Shown here in pieces: positions 9,450-18,537 of a stretch of 64,000 nucleotides of DNA. Position 1 is the first letter of the stretch, and every line of letters begins with the position of its first letter. The stretch is from assembly GCF_009455625.1 (NCBI RefSeq), contig NZ_QPEQ01000001.1:3100001-3164000 (forward strand), read 5' to 3'. This stretch comes from Paraburkholderia bonniea (GTDB lineage: Bacteria > Pseudomonadota > Gammaproteobacteria > Burkholderiales > Burkholderiaceae). The notes beneath the pieces were generated by a model. It did no database searches. It worked only from the letters and a program-made list of their open reading frames with translations, and was not told where the DNA came from. The position numbers and the translations under genes are program-made.

Positions 9450-9662
9450 GCTTTGGCTTTGGCTTTGGCTTTGGCTTTGGCTTTGGCTTTGGCTTTGGCT
9501 TTGGCTTTGGCTTTGGCTTGGCTTTGGCTTTGGCTTTGGCTTTGGCTTTGGCTTTGGCTTCGGCTTCGGCTTCGGCTTTGGCTTTGGCTTTGGCTTTGGC
9601 TTTGGCTTTGGCTTTGGCTTCGGCTTCGGCTTCGGCTTTGGCTTTGGCTTTGGCTTTGGCGC
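9450..9662. repeat. TTTGGC hexamer array with an internal 60-bp duplication
   Basis: About 35 tandem hexamers, mostly TTTGGC with two blocks of three TTCGGC. The 60-bp blocks 9541-9600 and 9601-9660 are identical, showing a recent unit duplication. One unit near 9517-9521 is only 5 nt. The array ends a few bases past the 3' end of the VanZ-like gene and lies upstream of the ferredoxin gene, so length changes could affect the ferredoxin gene's promoter region. All frames through it stay open, giving long false ORFs (Lys-Pro, Phe-Gly or Leu-Ala repeats). Confidence 0.97.
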
Positions 9663-9667
9663 AGCCT

Positions 9668-10825
9668 CTAACCTCTGCCGCGCCACCGCTTCAGCCAGGT
9701 GCGCTCCACCGCGAACGCGAGCCATGCCAGCGCGGCGTAAGGCCAGATCCATGCCAGCCAGCGCGTTAGCCCGTTGAAATGGATGTAACGCCCCTGACGC
9801 CAGTCCGCCAGCACCACGTCGAAGTACGGATTGAGCGGCAGCAGATTCACCAGCACCAGCGCCACGCTCAATGCCAGCGCGGCGAATGCGGCGCGCCACG
9901 TGGCGCGCAAACGCAGCGTCAAGGCCAGCACGACGGCCCCCCACGCCACACCCCAGCGCGCACCGGGCGTCATCCAGTCGAACACCAGCCCCACGCGCGA
10001 CTGCAAACAGCTCACCCCCATCTTGACCAGCAGCGTCAGCACGATCAGCCCCAGCAGCAAACGCACTCGCGGCGCGCGCGCGCGCATCGCCAACGAGGCC
10101 AGCGTGCCCGCCGCGAACAGATTAAGCCCGGTCACGAGCGCTTCCCATCCGGCATCGGGCAGCATCGCTTGCAACGTCAGCGGCCACGTCATGGGTTGCC
10201 AGCTCTCCGGCAGCCAGCGGAACAGCGCGTCTTGCATCACCGGATCAACACGCAGCCACAACACGCGCGGCCAGTCGCCAGTGCCAAACAGAAAAGGCGT
10301 CGGAAAAATCGCCGCAAACGGCCATAGCAGCGCGAAGCCAAGCAACGCGGTGGCCTCACGTTCAAACCACAGAAAGCGCAAGCGCCGCAACCAGCCACGG
10401 TCCAGCAGCGCGCTCGCGGCAGGCGCGGCCAGCACCGCGCCAAGCAGCGCACCGAGCGCGTTGGCCGCGAGATCGAGATTCGATGCGACCCGGGTCGGCA
10501 GCCAGGTTTGCCCCGCTTCCATCACGCCTGACAACAATCCCCCCAAGCTCAGCGCCAACAGCACCGCGAAGCCGCCGCGCCAGCGTGGATACAGCGCCAG
10601 CACCAGCAATGCGCCAAACGGCATATAGCCGAGCACATTAGTGACGATATCGAAGGCAGTCAGATAAGACGAAAGAGGGTCATCCAGATACGCGAAGGGA
10701 CCAATACCGAGCGAGCGCCAACCGTAAAACGGGTACCACGAGGCATAGACAATCAACGCGGTATACAGCGCCAGCGCCTGGCGTGCCAGAGCAGACGGGC
10801 GACGTTGCCACGGACGCGGGTTCAT
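9668..10825 (-). CDS. VanZ-like family membrane protein
   Basis: A 385-residue, strongly hydrophobic protein with about 8-10 predicted transmembrane segments. The N-terminal half has VanZ-family features: SWYPFYGWRS, the segment DIVTNVLGYMPFGALLVLAL and the polar motif GVMEAGQTWLPTRVASNLDLAANALGALLG. VanZ proteins confer low-level teicoplanin resistance in some Gram-positives, but the wider family has no settled function. It lies upstream of the ferredoxin on the same strand and downstream of the MCE transporter genes. Confidence 0.85.
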   Translation of the reverse strand: MNPRPWQRRPSALARQALALYTALIVYASWYPFYGWRSLGIGPFAYLDDPLSSYLTAFDIVTNVLGYMPFGALLVLALYPRWRGGFAVLLALSLGGLLSGVMEAGQTWLPTRVASNLDLAANALGALLGAVLAAPAASALLDRGWLRRLRFLWFEREATALLGFALLWPFAAIFPTPFLFGTGDWPRVLWLRVDPVMQDALFRWLPESWQPMTWPLTLQAMLPDAGWEALVTGLNLFAAGTLASLAMRARAPRVRLLLGLIVLTLLVKMGVSCLQSRVGLVFDWMTPGARWGVAWGAVVLALTLRLRATWRAAFAALALSVALVLVNLLPLNPYFDVVLADWRQGRYIHFNGLTRWLAWIWPYAALAWLAFAVERTWLKRWRGRG

Positions 10826-10984
10826 CGCGCCGCTGGTGCCAGTGGTGCCGCTAGTACCGCTGGTGCGCCGGAAGAAACTGCGCGGTGGGCGCTAGCCTGG
10901 CGCGGCAGCCGAAGCGGGGCCTTCGGCAAAAAAAAGCGCAGTAGCGGGTGCGGGGTGCGCGATTTCATCAGCATGCCGATGGCT

Positions 10985-11635
10985 TTACGGCGTCGCCGCA
11001 ACCGGTGAACGCGCCGGCATCTGCGCGCTAACCCAAACGGCAATTTGCGCGACCAGATCGGCACTCGCCGCCGCCAGCGCCTGTGCGCCGCCTGCGGCAT
11101 CGGGCGTGCTCGCGGGAGCGCGCGCGATAAACGTGCGCTGGCCCAGCACTACGCCCTCACTGAGCAACGTGACGCGGGCACTCACCGCGCCATGGCTTTG
11201 CGCACGGCCATCAAAAATTTGTTCAAACTCATCCAGGCTGACCTTCAGCATCGGCGCGCGCACTCCGTCGCTGCCGTTCAGCACGGGGCCATGCGCGCTT
11301 AGCGCCATCCGCAGACGCTGCGTCAGCAATTGCGCTGGCGGCATGGTCCAGCGGCTATTCACATAAGCGCTCGTTTGCTGCGCGTCGACATAGCCGAGCC
11401 GATAGATCATCTTGTCGGTTTCAAGCGTAGTAGGCGCAACCATATCGAGCACTTTCACCGCAGGCAGCGTGCCGGCTGTTACTGGAGGGGAAGGCGGGCC
11501 CAGGTCATAGCGGAGATTCGACAGCGCAGCCGGTGTGCCAGCACACCCAGCCAGCAGCACCAGCCCGGCCAGCGCCGCACCGGCACTCAGGCGACGCCCA
11601 GACACGCCAGACACAACAGAGCAAAAAAATCGCAT
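10985..11635 (-). CDS. ABC-type transport auxiliary lipoprotein (PqiC/DUF330-like)
   Basis: A 216-residue lipoprotein. The N-terminus has a hydrophobic signal and lipobox LLAGC (Cys about 31), followed by the YDLGPP segment typical of ABC_trans_aux proteins. Such lipoproteins sit on the inner face of the outer membrane and work with MCE proteins in lipid movement across the periplasm. It is the last gene of the permease-ATPase-MCE cluster, 26 bp after the MCE gene. Confidence 0.9.
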   Translation of the reverse strand: MRFFCSVVSGVSGRRLSAGAALAGLVLLAGCAGTPAALSNLRYDLGPPSPPVTAGTLPAVKVLDMVAPTTLETDKMIYRLGYVDAQQTSAYVNSRWTMPPAQLLTQRLRMALSAHGPVLNGSDGVRAPMLKVSLDEFEQIFDGRAQSHGAVSARVTLLSEGVVLGQRTFIARAPASTPDAAGGAQALAAASADLVAQIAVWVSAQMPARSPVAATP

Positions 11636-11661
11636 GGCAGAGTTTTCCTTGAACCTTGAAA

Positions 11662-12639
11662 TCAGGGGGCTGCCTGCTGGCTAGCCGGTGTACCGGCAGG
11701 CCAGGCAAAACCTGGCTCGCCGGGGCCCGGTGTCGCGCGCGGCACACCAAACAACACGCTGCGGGGGTTGCTGCTGAAGGTATCGCCCGCCCGATTGACC
11801 GAACGCGCGGCGGTGCGCACCTCTTCCGCCATCCGGTTGATGCGCGGCAGGCTCTCGTAGCCCACCTGCGCGGATAGCTCCTGCAAAGTCGTATCCATCG
11901 ACGTCAACGCGACACCCGCGCGTTCCGCCGCCGCGCCCACCTTGTTCAGATTGACGGTGAACGGTCCATCCGGCCGGTTCAGGTCCGCGACGAACTGGCT
12001 GGTGGTGGCCAGCGTGTGATCCAGTTGGTTCAGCGTCGCGGGCAACTGGCCCGCCGCGGGGCTCAGTTGCCGGGTCAGCGTGGCCACGCCATCGGCGGCA
12101 TGCTGCAAGCTCGCCGCCGTAGCGAGCAATTGCTGCCGGGTATCTTCCGCGAGCATGCGGTCGGCATCGGTAGCGACTTTTTCCAGCTTGCTCAGCAACA
12201 CATCGCCGCGCTTTTGCAGTTGATCCAGCAGCCCAGGGCGCAGCGGCAATTGCGCTACCTGCTTGTTCGTGGACAAAAGCCGTGGCGAATCGCGCGCGCT
12301 GTCATCCAGTTGTACGAAGGCTATGCCGGTCACGCCCTGAAATCCAAGGCTGCCGTAAGTGGTTTGCGTCACCGGCGTGGTCTTGTCCACCATGATGCGG
12401 ATCACGATTTGCCCCGGATGCTCGGAGTCAAAGCGGATCGACTGCACCTTGCCAACACTGAGCCCGCGATAGCGTACCGACGCGCCCGTCGAGAGCCCTG
12501 TCACATTGGTGCGCGCAATCAGGTCATAGGGCATACGCACCGCACGATCGACGTTGAACAGGAACGCCGCCACGGCAATCGCCCCCGCCAGCAGCACCGT
12601 AAAAAGTCCCGCCCAGAAGGCATGTGCCTTGTTTTCCAT
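11662..12639 (-). CDS. MCE / MlaD-family protein
   Basis: A 325-residue protein with one N-terminal transmembrane segment (residues about 8-30, FWAGLFTVLLAGAIAVAAFLF), a single MCE domain at about 40-120 (TGLSTGASVRYRGLSVGKVQSIRF, then FQGVTGIAFVQLDD), and a long helical region with many LQ/LD heptad-like stretches from 130 to 300. MCE proteins form rings or tubes that shuttle lipids between inner and outer membrane. The ATG at 12639 begins exactly before the anchor helix. Upstream sequence in this frame overlaps the ATPase gene and is not family-like. Confidence 0.93.
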   Translation of the reverse strand: MENKAHAFWAGLFTVLLAGAIAVAAFLFNVDRAVRMPYDLIARTNVTGLSTGASVRYRGLSVGKVQSIRFDSEHPGQIVIRIMVDKTTPVTQTTYGSLGFQGVTGIAFVQLDDSARDSPRLLSTNKQVAQLPLRPGLLDQLQKRGDVLLSKLEKVATDADRMLAEDTRQQLLATAASLQHAADGVATLTRQLSPAAGQLPATLNQLDHTLATTSQFVADLNRPDGPFTVNLNKVGAAAERAGVALTSMDTTLQELSAQVGYESLPRINRMAEEVRTAARSVNRAGDTFSSNPRSVLFGVPRATPGPGEPGFAWPAGTPASQQAAP

Positions 12640-12655
12640 AATCAGCTTCCCTGGT

Positions 12656-13555
12656 TCACAGCGGTAGGTCGGAGGATGCCGCTTCAAGCGCCGCAGGCGG
12701 CAGCTTCGCGCGGCGCTCGGGCGGCAGCGCCTGCAGCGCGCGGCGGCCACGGCGACCCAGAAAAAATTCACGGATGAACGGATGATCGACTGCCGCCGCT
12801 TCTTCGAGCGGCGCGGCCACCAGCACCCGGCGCTCAGCCAGCACGGCCACCCGCGTTGATAGCGCGGTCATCGTGTCGAGATCGTGCGTCACCATCACGA
12901 CCGTCAGACCGAGCGCGCCGCGCAACGTATCAATCAGTTCGACGAATTCATCCGAAGCCTGCGGATCAAGCCCCGCCGTTGGCTCATCAAGAAACAGCAA
13001 CTCTGGTTCGAGCGCGATCGCCCGCGCAATGCCAACCCGCTTCACCATCCCGCCCGACAGCGCGGCAGGCATCTTCGACGCATGCTTGCACGGCAAGCCG
13101 ACCATCTGCAGCTTGAGCATCACGATGTCGCGCAGCAGGTCTTCTGGCACCTGGCCTAGCTCGCGCAATGGCTGGGCGATGTTGTCGAACACCGACAGCG
13201 AGGAGAACAGCGCGCCATGCTGAAACAACATGCCTAAACGGCTGCGCATCAGACGCGCGGAAACGGGATCAATAGTTAGCGTGTCTTCGCCAAAGACCTT
13301 GATGGTGCCCGACGATTGCTGCTCAAGACCGAGGATCTGCCGCAGCAACGAGGTTTTTCCCGAACCCGAACCACCAACCAGCGAGACAATCTCGCCCCGC
13401 CAGACATCGAGATTCAAATGCTGATGCACCAGATTGCGCCCATAACGCTTGGTCAGATCGCGCACTTCAATCACGGCTTCGGCATGACGCGGCGCAGCCG
13501 GGCTAGCGGCAGCGGCGGAGCCCGGAGGGGTCGGGGTAACAGAAGGCGTCGCCAT
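12656..13555 (-). CDS. MlaF-like ABC transporter ATPase
   Basis: Cytosolic ATPase subunit of the lipid transporter. Walker A GGSGSGKTS is at residues 61-69, the signature is LSGGMVKR, and Walker B is LLFLDEPTAGLDP, followed by the switch histidine in VTHD. It is close to MlaF, including the C-terminal extension seen in that family. The 299-residue start at 13555 overlaps the permease stop by one base (TAATG), showing translational coupling. The first 22 residues are low-complexity Ala/Pro. Confidence 0.93.
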   Translation of the reverse strand: MATPSVTPTPPGSAAAASPAAPRHAEAVIEVRDLTKRYGRNLVHQHLNLDVWRGEIVSLVGGSGSGKTSLLRQILGLEQQSSGTIKVFGEDTLTIDPVSARLMRSRLGMLFQHGALFSSLSVFDNIAQPLRELGQVPEDLLRDIVMLKLQMVGLPCKHASKMPAALSGGMVKRVGIARAIALEPELLFLDEPTAGLDPQASDEFVELIDTLRGALGLTVVMVTHDLDTMTALSTRVAVLAERRVLVAAPLEEAAAVDHPFIREFFLGRRGRRALQALPPERRAKLPPAALEAASSDLPL

Positions 13556-14721
13556 TAAATCCCCACGCTCTGGAACAGAATCGCAAACACCGCATCCGCC
13601 AGAATCACCACGGTGATGGAGGTCACCACCGAGGTGGTCGTGCCATCGCCCAGGCTCTGCGAATTCGCCTTGATGCGAAAGCCAAAATGACAGCCGACGA
13701 TGGCAATCAGCATGCCGAACACCACGCCCTTGCCCAGCCCGATCCACAGATTCATCACCGGCACGACATTGGGCAGAGCGCGGGCGAAATACGTCATGTC
13801 GATACCCAGCGCCACCTTCGCAGCCAGTGCCCCGCCGGTGAGCGCGATGAGATTGGTCCACATCACGAGCAAGGGCATCGCCACCGCCAGCGCGATGACG
13901 CGCGGCAAAATCAGCCGCAGCCCGTGCGGAATGCCCATCACGCGCATCGCATCCAGCTCTTCGGTCACCCGCATCACGCCGATCTGCGCGGTGATGGCCG
14001 AACCCGAGCGCCCCGCCACCAGAATCGCCGCCAGCACCGGCCCGAGCTCGCGGATCACCGAAAGCCCGAGGATATTCACGATGTATTGATTGGCCCCGAA
14101 AAGCCGCAACTGCTGCGCTGACAGATAACTCAGCACGATGCCGATCAGAAACGCCACCAGCGCGGTAATCGGCAACGCCTTGGCTCCCGCGCTATAAACG
14201 TTGGCGGAAATCTCGGTCCAGGGGATGGTTTTTGGATGACGCACGATGGACAGCAAATCCAGCACGAAGCGGCCAAACATCGCAATGCCACCGTACAGAT
14301 GCTCCAGCAGCGAAAAAATGCCGAGGCCGAGCTGGGTGAATGGATTGATGCGCGGAACGGGCTCAGCGGCCGTGCCTGTCTGGTCCAACTGGGCGACGCG
14401 CTCGAAGATCGCGCGCTGGGTGCCAGTCAGCGTGACCTCAGCGGGAAAGCGCCGCCCCCAGACACGCCATAGCGCCTGAGCGCCAACGTGGTCGATACGT
14501 TCGACCAGAGATAAATCCCAGTATTGAATGGCTTGCGAAGCCAGGCCGCGCAAGCGCAGCACGGTGCCGCTACGTGCACGGTCGCGTGCCAGGGCAAGCG
14601 CGGTCCATTGGCCCGACAACCGCACGATCGTGCCCTGGCTGCCTGCCGCGACATCGAGGCCGGGCGGAGTGTCGTAGTTCAAAATCGCCTGGTTCGGTTC
14701 GGTTAGCGAAAGAGCGGCCAT
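13555..14721 (-). CDS. MlaE-like ABC transporter permease with N-terminal STAS-like domain
   Basis: Inner-membrane permease of the MCE transporter, 388 residues. Residues about 130-388 match the MlaE/YrbE permease, with motifs IRELGPVLAAILVAGRSGSAITAQIG and MRVTEELDAMRVMG. Residues 1-115 form an extra soluble domain (LVERIDHVGAQALWRVWG), like the STAS/MlaB-type part fused to permeases in PqiA-independent MCE systems. The ATG at 14721 gives the usual start; the frame upstream overlaps birA. The cluster order permease-ATPase-MCE-lipoprotein supports a trans-envelope lipid pathway; direction of transport is not evident. Confidence 0.92.
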   Translation of the reverse strand: MAALSLTEPNQAILNYDTPPGLDVAAGSQGTIVRLSGQWTALALARDRARSGTVLRLRGLASQAIQYWDLSLVERIDHVGAQALWRVWGRRFPAEVTLTGTQRAIFERVAQLDQTGTAAEPVPRINPFTQLGLGIFSLLEHLYGGIAMFGRFVLDLLSIVRHPKTIPWTEISANVYSAGAKALPITALVAFLIGIVLSYLSAQQLRLFGANQYIVNILGLSVIRELGPVLAAILVAGRSGSAITAQIGVMRVTEELDAMRVMGIPHGLRLILPRVIALAVAMPLLVMWTNLIALTGGALAAKVALGIDMTYFARALPNVVPVMNLWIGLGKGVVFGMLIAIVGCHFGFRIKANSQSLGDGTTTSVVTSITVVILADAVFAILFQSVGI

Positions 14722-14779
14722 TGTAACGAAGGCCTGCCGTAACAACCTGGTAAGCAGACTGATCGCTACAATACGCGCC

Positions 14780-15685
14780 ATGAATGCCCCCACCTCCCCC
14801 TCCAGCGCCCCCAGCGCAGACGACTGGCGCATCAACCGCGAGCGCGCCATCGCCCTGTTTGGCCCAGCGGCACACGACTGGCCCGTCGAAATCGTCGACG
14901 AAACGGGCTCCACCAACGCCGATCTGATGGCGCGCCTCAAAGCGCTGCCGCGCCGCGCCAACGCACTGACGCGGCCCATCGTGCGCGTCGCGTATCTGCA
15001 AACCGCTGGCCGTGGCCGCCGTGGCCGCGCCTGGTACGCCGAGCCCGGCAATGCCCTGCTGTTTTCGGTAGCCTGCGTACTGCCACGGCCACTCGAAGAA
15101 CTCGCCGGGCTGAGCCTGGCGTTAGGAGTGGCGCTGGTAGACGGGCTACGCTCACTGCCACTGGCTCAGCCCGGGCAAATTGCGCTGAAATGGCCCAATG
15201 ACGTGCTGCTGGAAGGCGACAAACTCGCAGGCATCCTGATTGAAACCGCGTGGAGCACGGCTAGCGCCAGCGCAGTGGTAATCGGCATCGGCACCAACGT
15301 CAAAGGCGCATCCGAGCTGGCGAGCAAAATCAGCGCGTTCAACGTCAACGCCCCCATCCCCGGCACCGCGCCCACGGCGCTCTCGCGCGTCCTTCCCACA
15401 GCCAACCTGACCGACACACTCGCGGCCGAACTCAACGCGCTCGAACCCGCACTGCAACGCTTCGGCCAAAGCGGCTTCACGCCGTTCCAGGGACGCTGGA
15501 ACGCCTGCCACGCCTATGCTGGCCGCGAAGTCGCGTTGTTTGAACAGGGCGTTGAAATTGCCCGAGGCATCGCGGCGGGGGTGGACCTACGCGGACAATT
15601 GCTGCTCGACACCCCCACCGGCCGCCAGACGATTGCCACTGGCGATGTCTCGCTACGACTGGCAACGGAGCCGGGTATTGCATGA
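14780..15685 (+). CDS. birA: Biotin--[acetyl-CoA-carboxylase] ligase
   Basis: Attaches biotin to the carboxyl-carrier protein. The 301-residue product has the biotinyl-AMP loop GRGRRGR (77-83), KWPNDV with Lys137, and a small C-terminal SH3-like domain. It lacks the N-terminal helix-turn-helix found in E. coli BirA, so it is the monofunctional ligase and not a repressor. It is divergent from the permease gene with a 58-bp gap, and its stop overlaps coaX by 4 nt. Confidence 0.95.
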   Translation: MNAPTSPSSAPSADDWRINRERAIALFGPAAHDWPVEIVDETGSTNADLMARLKALPRRANALTRPIVRVAYLQTAGRGRRGRAWYAEPGNALLFSVACVLPRPLEELAGLSLALGVALVDGLRSLPLAQPGQIALKWPNDVLLEGDKLAGILIETAWSTASASAVVIGIGTNVKGASELASKISAFNVNAPIPGTAPTALSRVLPTANLTDTLAAELNALEPALQRFGQSGFTPFQGRWNACHAYAGREVALFEQGVEIARGIAAGVDLRGQLLLDTPTGRQTIATGDVSLRLATEPGIA

Positions 15686-16533
15686 CGCACTCCGCGCCTT
15701 TTTTACTGATCGACGCGGGCAACAGCCGCGTTAAATGGGCGCTGGCACAAGCTGACGGCCGCCAGATCCAGACCGGCGCGTTCACTCACGATGCGGCAGC
15801 GGCCGCCAACCCGCTCGACGGCAATGTGTCGGCCAGCACCGCCAGCATGGGTATCCCGGCGTGGCAAGCACTGCCCCAGCCCGGCAGCGCATGGCTCTCT
15901 AACGTGGCAGGCGCGGCCGTCGCGCAACGCCTTGATGCGCTGCTTGAGGCCCACTGGCCTAGCTTGCCGCGCACGACCATCCGCGCTCGCGCACAACAAT
16001 GCGGCGTGACCAACGGCTACGCGACCCCATCAACGCTCGGCAGCGACCGCTGGGCGGGACTGATTGGCGCACGTGCGACGTTTCCGCACGAGCCGCTGTT
16101 ACTGGCGACGATCGGCACGGCGACGACACTCGAAGCGTTACGCGCCGACGGCACCTTTATCGGCGGCCTGATCGCGCCAGGCTGGTCACTGATGATGCGC
16201 TCGCTCGGCGAACACACAGCCCAGTTGCCCACGCTCGACGCCCACGCCGCACGCGGCCTGCTAAGCGGCGACCCGCAACACGGCCCATGGTTTGCCACCG
16301 ATACTCCACGCTCGCTGTCCGCAGGCTGCGCGCTGGCGCAAGCCAGCCTGATCGAACGGATGTGGCGCGATCTGGCGCAGGAATGGCAAGCGCCCGTGCG
16401 CCTGGTGTTAAACGGTGGCGGCGCCGATGAGGTCAGCGCCGTACTGCGTGTGCCGTACACCCGGCATGATTCGCTAGTGCTATCAGGCCTCGCGCTGATC
16501 GCCACTGAGACGGCGAGCGCCCAGCGCGTCTGA
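15682..16533 (+). CDS. coaX: Type III pantothenate kinase
   Basis: Phosphorylates pantothenate in the first step of coenzyme A synthesis. The 283-residue product has the ASKHA-fold phosphate motif [14 protein letters not shown] (about 8-20), the [11 protein letters not shown] segment near 118 and the second phosphate motif [12 protein letters not shown]. Type III enzymes are insensitive to CoA feedback and need a monovalent cation. The start overlaps birA (ATGA). In Bordetella the homologue was called Baf. Confidence 0.95.
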   Translation: MTHSAPFLLIDAGNSRVKWALAQADGRQIQTGAFTHDAAAAANPLDGNVSASTASMGIPAWQALPQPGSAWLSNVAGAAVAQRLDALLEAHWPSLPRTTIRARAQQCGVTNGYATPSTLGSDRWAGLIGARATFPHEPLLLATIGTATTLEALRADGTFIGGLIAPGWSLMMRSLGEHTAQLPTLDAHAARGLLSGDPQHGPWFATDTPRSLSAGCALAQASLIERMWRDLAQEWQAPVRLVLNGGGADEVSAVLRVPYTRHDSLVLSGLALIATETASAQRV

Positions 16534-16596
16534 AACCAACTCACCCCGGCCCCAATCTCTTCTTATGTCCGTTATTTTTTGCTGGAGTTTTCAACC

Positions 16597-16836
16597 ATGC
16601 TGCGCTGGCTAATCGTTATTTTGCTTCTCGCCAACCTGGGCGCGTTCGCCGCCGTGCGCGGCGCATTCGGCCCGCTGCCATCGGCCAGCCCGCGTGAAAC
16701 GCAGCAGTTGAACCGCCAGATACATCCAGACTGGCTCAGAGTACAGGCGCTATCGGCCGCCGAAGCCGCCGACCAGGTGGTGGTTGGCAGCCCGATGCCT
16801 GAGGCACCGGTGGCGGCGTCAACTGTGTCGCCTTAG
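16597..16836 (+). CDS. Small single-pass membrane protein downstream of coaX
   Basis: A 79-residue protein starting MLRWLIVILLLANLGAFAAV, one transmembrane helix followed by about 55 periplasmic or cytosolic residues with no known domain. The ATG at 16597 has a GGAG about 10 nt upstream; an in-frame ATG at 16579 lies before that GGAG and is less likely. It is 63 bp after coaX on the same strand. It reads like the N-terminal part of a short SPOR-type protein without a visible SPOR domain. It marks the left edge of the accessory island. Confidence 0.7.
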   Translation: MLRWLIVILLLANLGAFAAVRGAFGPLPSASPRETQQLNRQIHPDWLRVQALSAAEAADQVVVGSPMPEAPVAASTVSP

Positions 16837-17158
16837 AGCGTGACAGGCACTTCGAATGAGACCTGGTAGCGTGGCGTTATACGTTTGCAAATCAGGATTG
16901 CCGTGATCGTTGTGCCTATAGCCTGCTCGTCGTAGCGGTGTTCGGTTCTGCCAGTCCGTACCATCTCGTGGCTCTACACCCGTAGCCATGCGCTTCAGTC
17001 TGTCCATCCACCGTCAAGTTCATCTGCGCCATCTGGTCTGATTTACCCCCATAAGCGACAACCCCAGCACCGCTGGGGTTGTCGCTTCATATTGACTTGC
17101 CCTGGAATTTTCGGACCAGCTGAAACTTGAGAGATGGCTTCCAACGGAGAAGGGAGTC
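16837..17158. other. Left edge of accessory island, no recognised gene
   Basis: About 320 bp. A 43-codon minus-strand frame ends at 16834 with SFEVPVTL, but it has no recognised family and may be the remnant of a longer gene. The stretch also holds a strong hairpin at 17053-17087 and, from about 17100, IS-like sequence leading to the transposase start. Confidence 0.4.
17053..17087. terminator. Perfect 16-bp hairpin
   Basis: A perfect inverted repeat, 17053-17068 with 17072-17087, and a 3-nt loop. There is no T-run on either strand, so it may be a terminator of the weak-tail type, an IS-associated structure or a target site of the neighbouring insertion. Confidence 0.5.
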
Positions 17159-18186
17159 ATGAAAAAGAGCCGGTTTAGCGACGAGCAGAGGGTCACGATT
17201 CTGCGTGAGGCAGACAAGTCGCCAGTCGCCGAGGTCGCAAAGAAGCACGGAATCAGCGAGCAGACGATCTACAACTGGCGGTAGCATTTCGGCGCTCTGG
17301 AGACGGCCGATGTGAAGCGGCTCAAGCAACTCGAGCAGGAGAACGCGCGGTTGAAGAAGATGGTGGCGGAGCGGGTCTCGAACTGGACGTGATGAAAGAG
17401 ATCAACGCAAAAAAGTGGTGAGCGCGCCCGCGCGTCGCCAGCAGGTTGCCTATGCAAAGTCACGGGGCCCGTCGGAACGACGTGCGTGCGCGCGGATGTC
17501 CGTCGCGCGATCAGCGTTGCGCTACGAATCGAAGCTTGTTGAGCGGGACGCGCCTGTGCTCGCGGCCATGGGCATCCTGTCGGCGCAATATCCGCGCTAT
17601 GGTTAGCGCCGCATTCAGATCTTTCTGGGGCGCCAGGGTCACGAGATGAGTGCGGACCGGGCGTGGCGACTGTGGCGTCTTGCTGGCCTGCAGGTGCCGC
17701 GCAAGCGTTCGCGCAGGCGCGTTTCGGTTCGTCGCTCCCGTCCACGGCCGGCGACGGCTGCCCGGCATGTCTGGGCGTATGACTTCGTATTCGATGCCTG
17801 CGCGAACGGCCAGCAATTGAAGTGTCTGACGGTGATCGACGAGTACACGCGTGAGAGCCTGGCGCTTGACGTTGCAGGATCAATCCGCTCGAAGCGCGTC
17901 ATCGAAGTGCTCTCGCAACTGATCAGTGTTCACGGTGCGCCACGCTATCTACGTTCAGACAACGTTCTAAATGCAAGCGGAATGTACAGCGCAAGGTAAA
18001 GCGTATCCGCGCGCACGCCGGGGTGCGGTGCGCGACGATTCAAAGAACGAACTACATCCAGCCAGTGGTTCCGCAGCCGCGCGGAGGCAAAGGTCGTGAT
18101 CGAACAGTGGCGGTGCCACTCCAATGCGATCCGGCCGCATTCAAGTCTGGCGTACCTGACGCCCGACGAGTTCAAGCAGCGGCATT
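17159..18186 (+). pseudogene. IS3-family transposase remnant (orfA + orfB)
   Basis: An IS3-type element killed by several lesions. OrfA opens at 17159 (MKKSRFSDEQRVTIL, helix-turn-helix) but hits a TAG at 17282-17284 where family members have a charged residue. A one-base loss near 17374 then shifts the frame before the leucine-zipper end. OrfB reads through an in-frame TAG at 17604 and carries the first catalytic Asp region (WAYDFVFDA) and the second (RSDN near 17960). It is then disrupted, and the sequence jumps from NYIQP to WFRSRAEAKV near 18060, losing the piece with the catalytic Glu. It ends near 18186 in LAYLTPDEFKQR. No matching terminal inverted repeats were found. Confidence 0.9.
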
Positions 18187-18225
18187 GTTCAACTGAAGCA
18201 ACCAAGGCCGTTCTCCAAGATTGAA

Positions 18226-18420
18226 ATGGCCCGAAGAAATCAGGCAGGTCACTTTCAGCAGTGCTCTAACGAGAACCGTAAAGACTTGCCTTTTTATTCG
18301 TGGCTTAAACTCTCCGGGCGATGGCTTGAACTGGCCAGATTTAAAGCAAATCATCGCGCGATAATTGAAGTCCACGACGATAAAATCATTATTACGCCGC
18401 TTCCTAAAGCACGGCGGTAA
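18226..18420 (+). CDS. SymE-family toxin-like protein
   Basis: A 64-residue protein whose second half, LPFYSWLKLSGRWLELARFKANHRAIIEVHDDKIIITPL, follows the SymE pattern: hydrophobic strand, LxGxWLExAGF, then a strand pair ending in ITP. SymE has an AbrB-like fold and in E. coli is an SOS-linked, RNA-directed toxin, but many short family members are untested. The N-terminus differs from typical members and starts just after the IS3 remnant, so the original 5' end may have been replaced. A strong terminator starts at its stop codon. No antisense RNA could be identified. Confidence 0.7.
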   Translation: MARRNQAGHFQQCSNENRKDLPFYSWLKLSGRWLELARFKANHRAIIEVHDDKIIITPLPKARR

Positions 18421-18455
18421 AACAACAAACCCGGCAATTTCCGGGTTTGTTGTTT
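18420..18455 (+). terminator. Rho-independent terminator after the SymE-like gene
   Basis: A 15-bp stem (18420-18434 with 18441-18455) and a 6-nt loop, flanked by A- and T-rich arms so it can work in both directions. It overlaps the last base of the SymE-like stop codon. Confidence 0.85.
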
Positions 18456-18537
18456 CTGCTCCAATTTTTATCGTTGGAATGCCATCCTTATTCCGTCTCA
18501 TGCCGCCAGGCAAACTCAATCACCCTCATGCCATGTG

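Noticed and set aside
8967..9944. A long minus-strand frame giving a Lys-Pro / Ser-Gln repeat protein fused to the ferredoxin
   Set aside because: The TTTGGC array has no stop codons in any frame, so every frame through it appears open. The ferredoxin starts at its own ATG at 9290.
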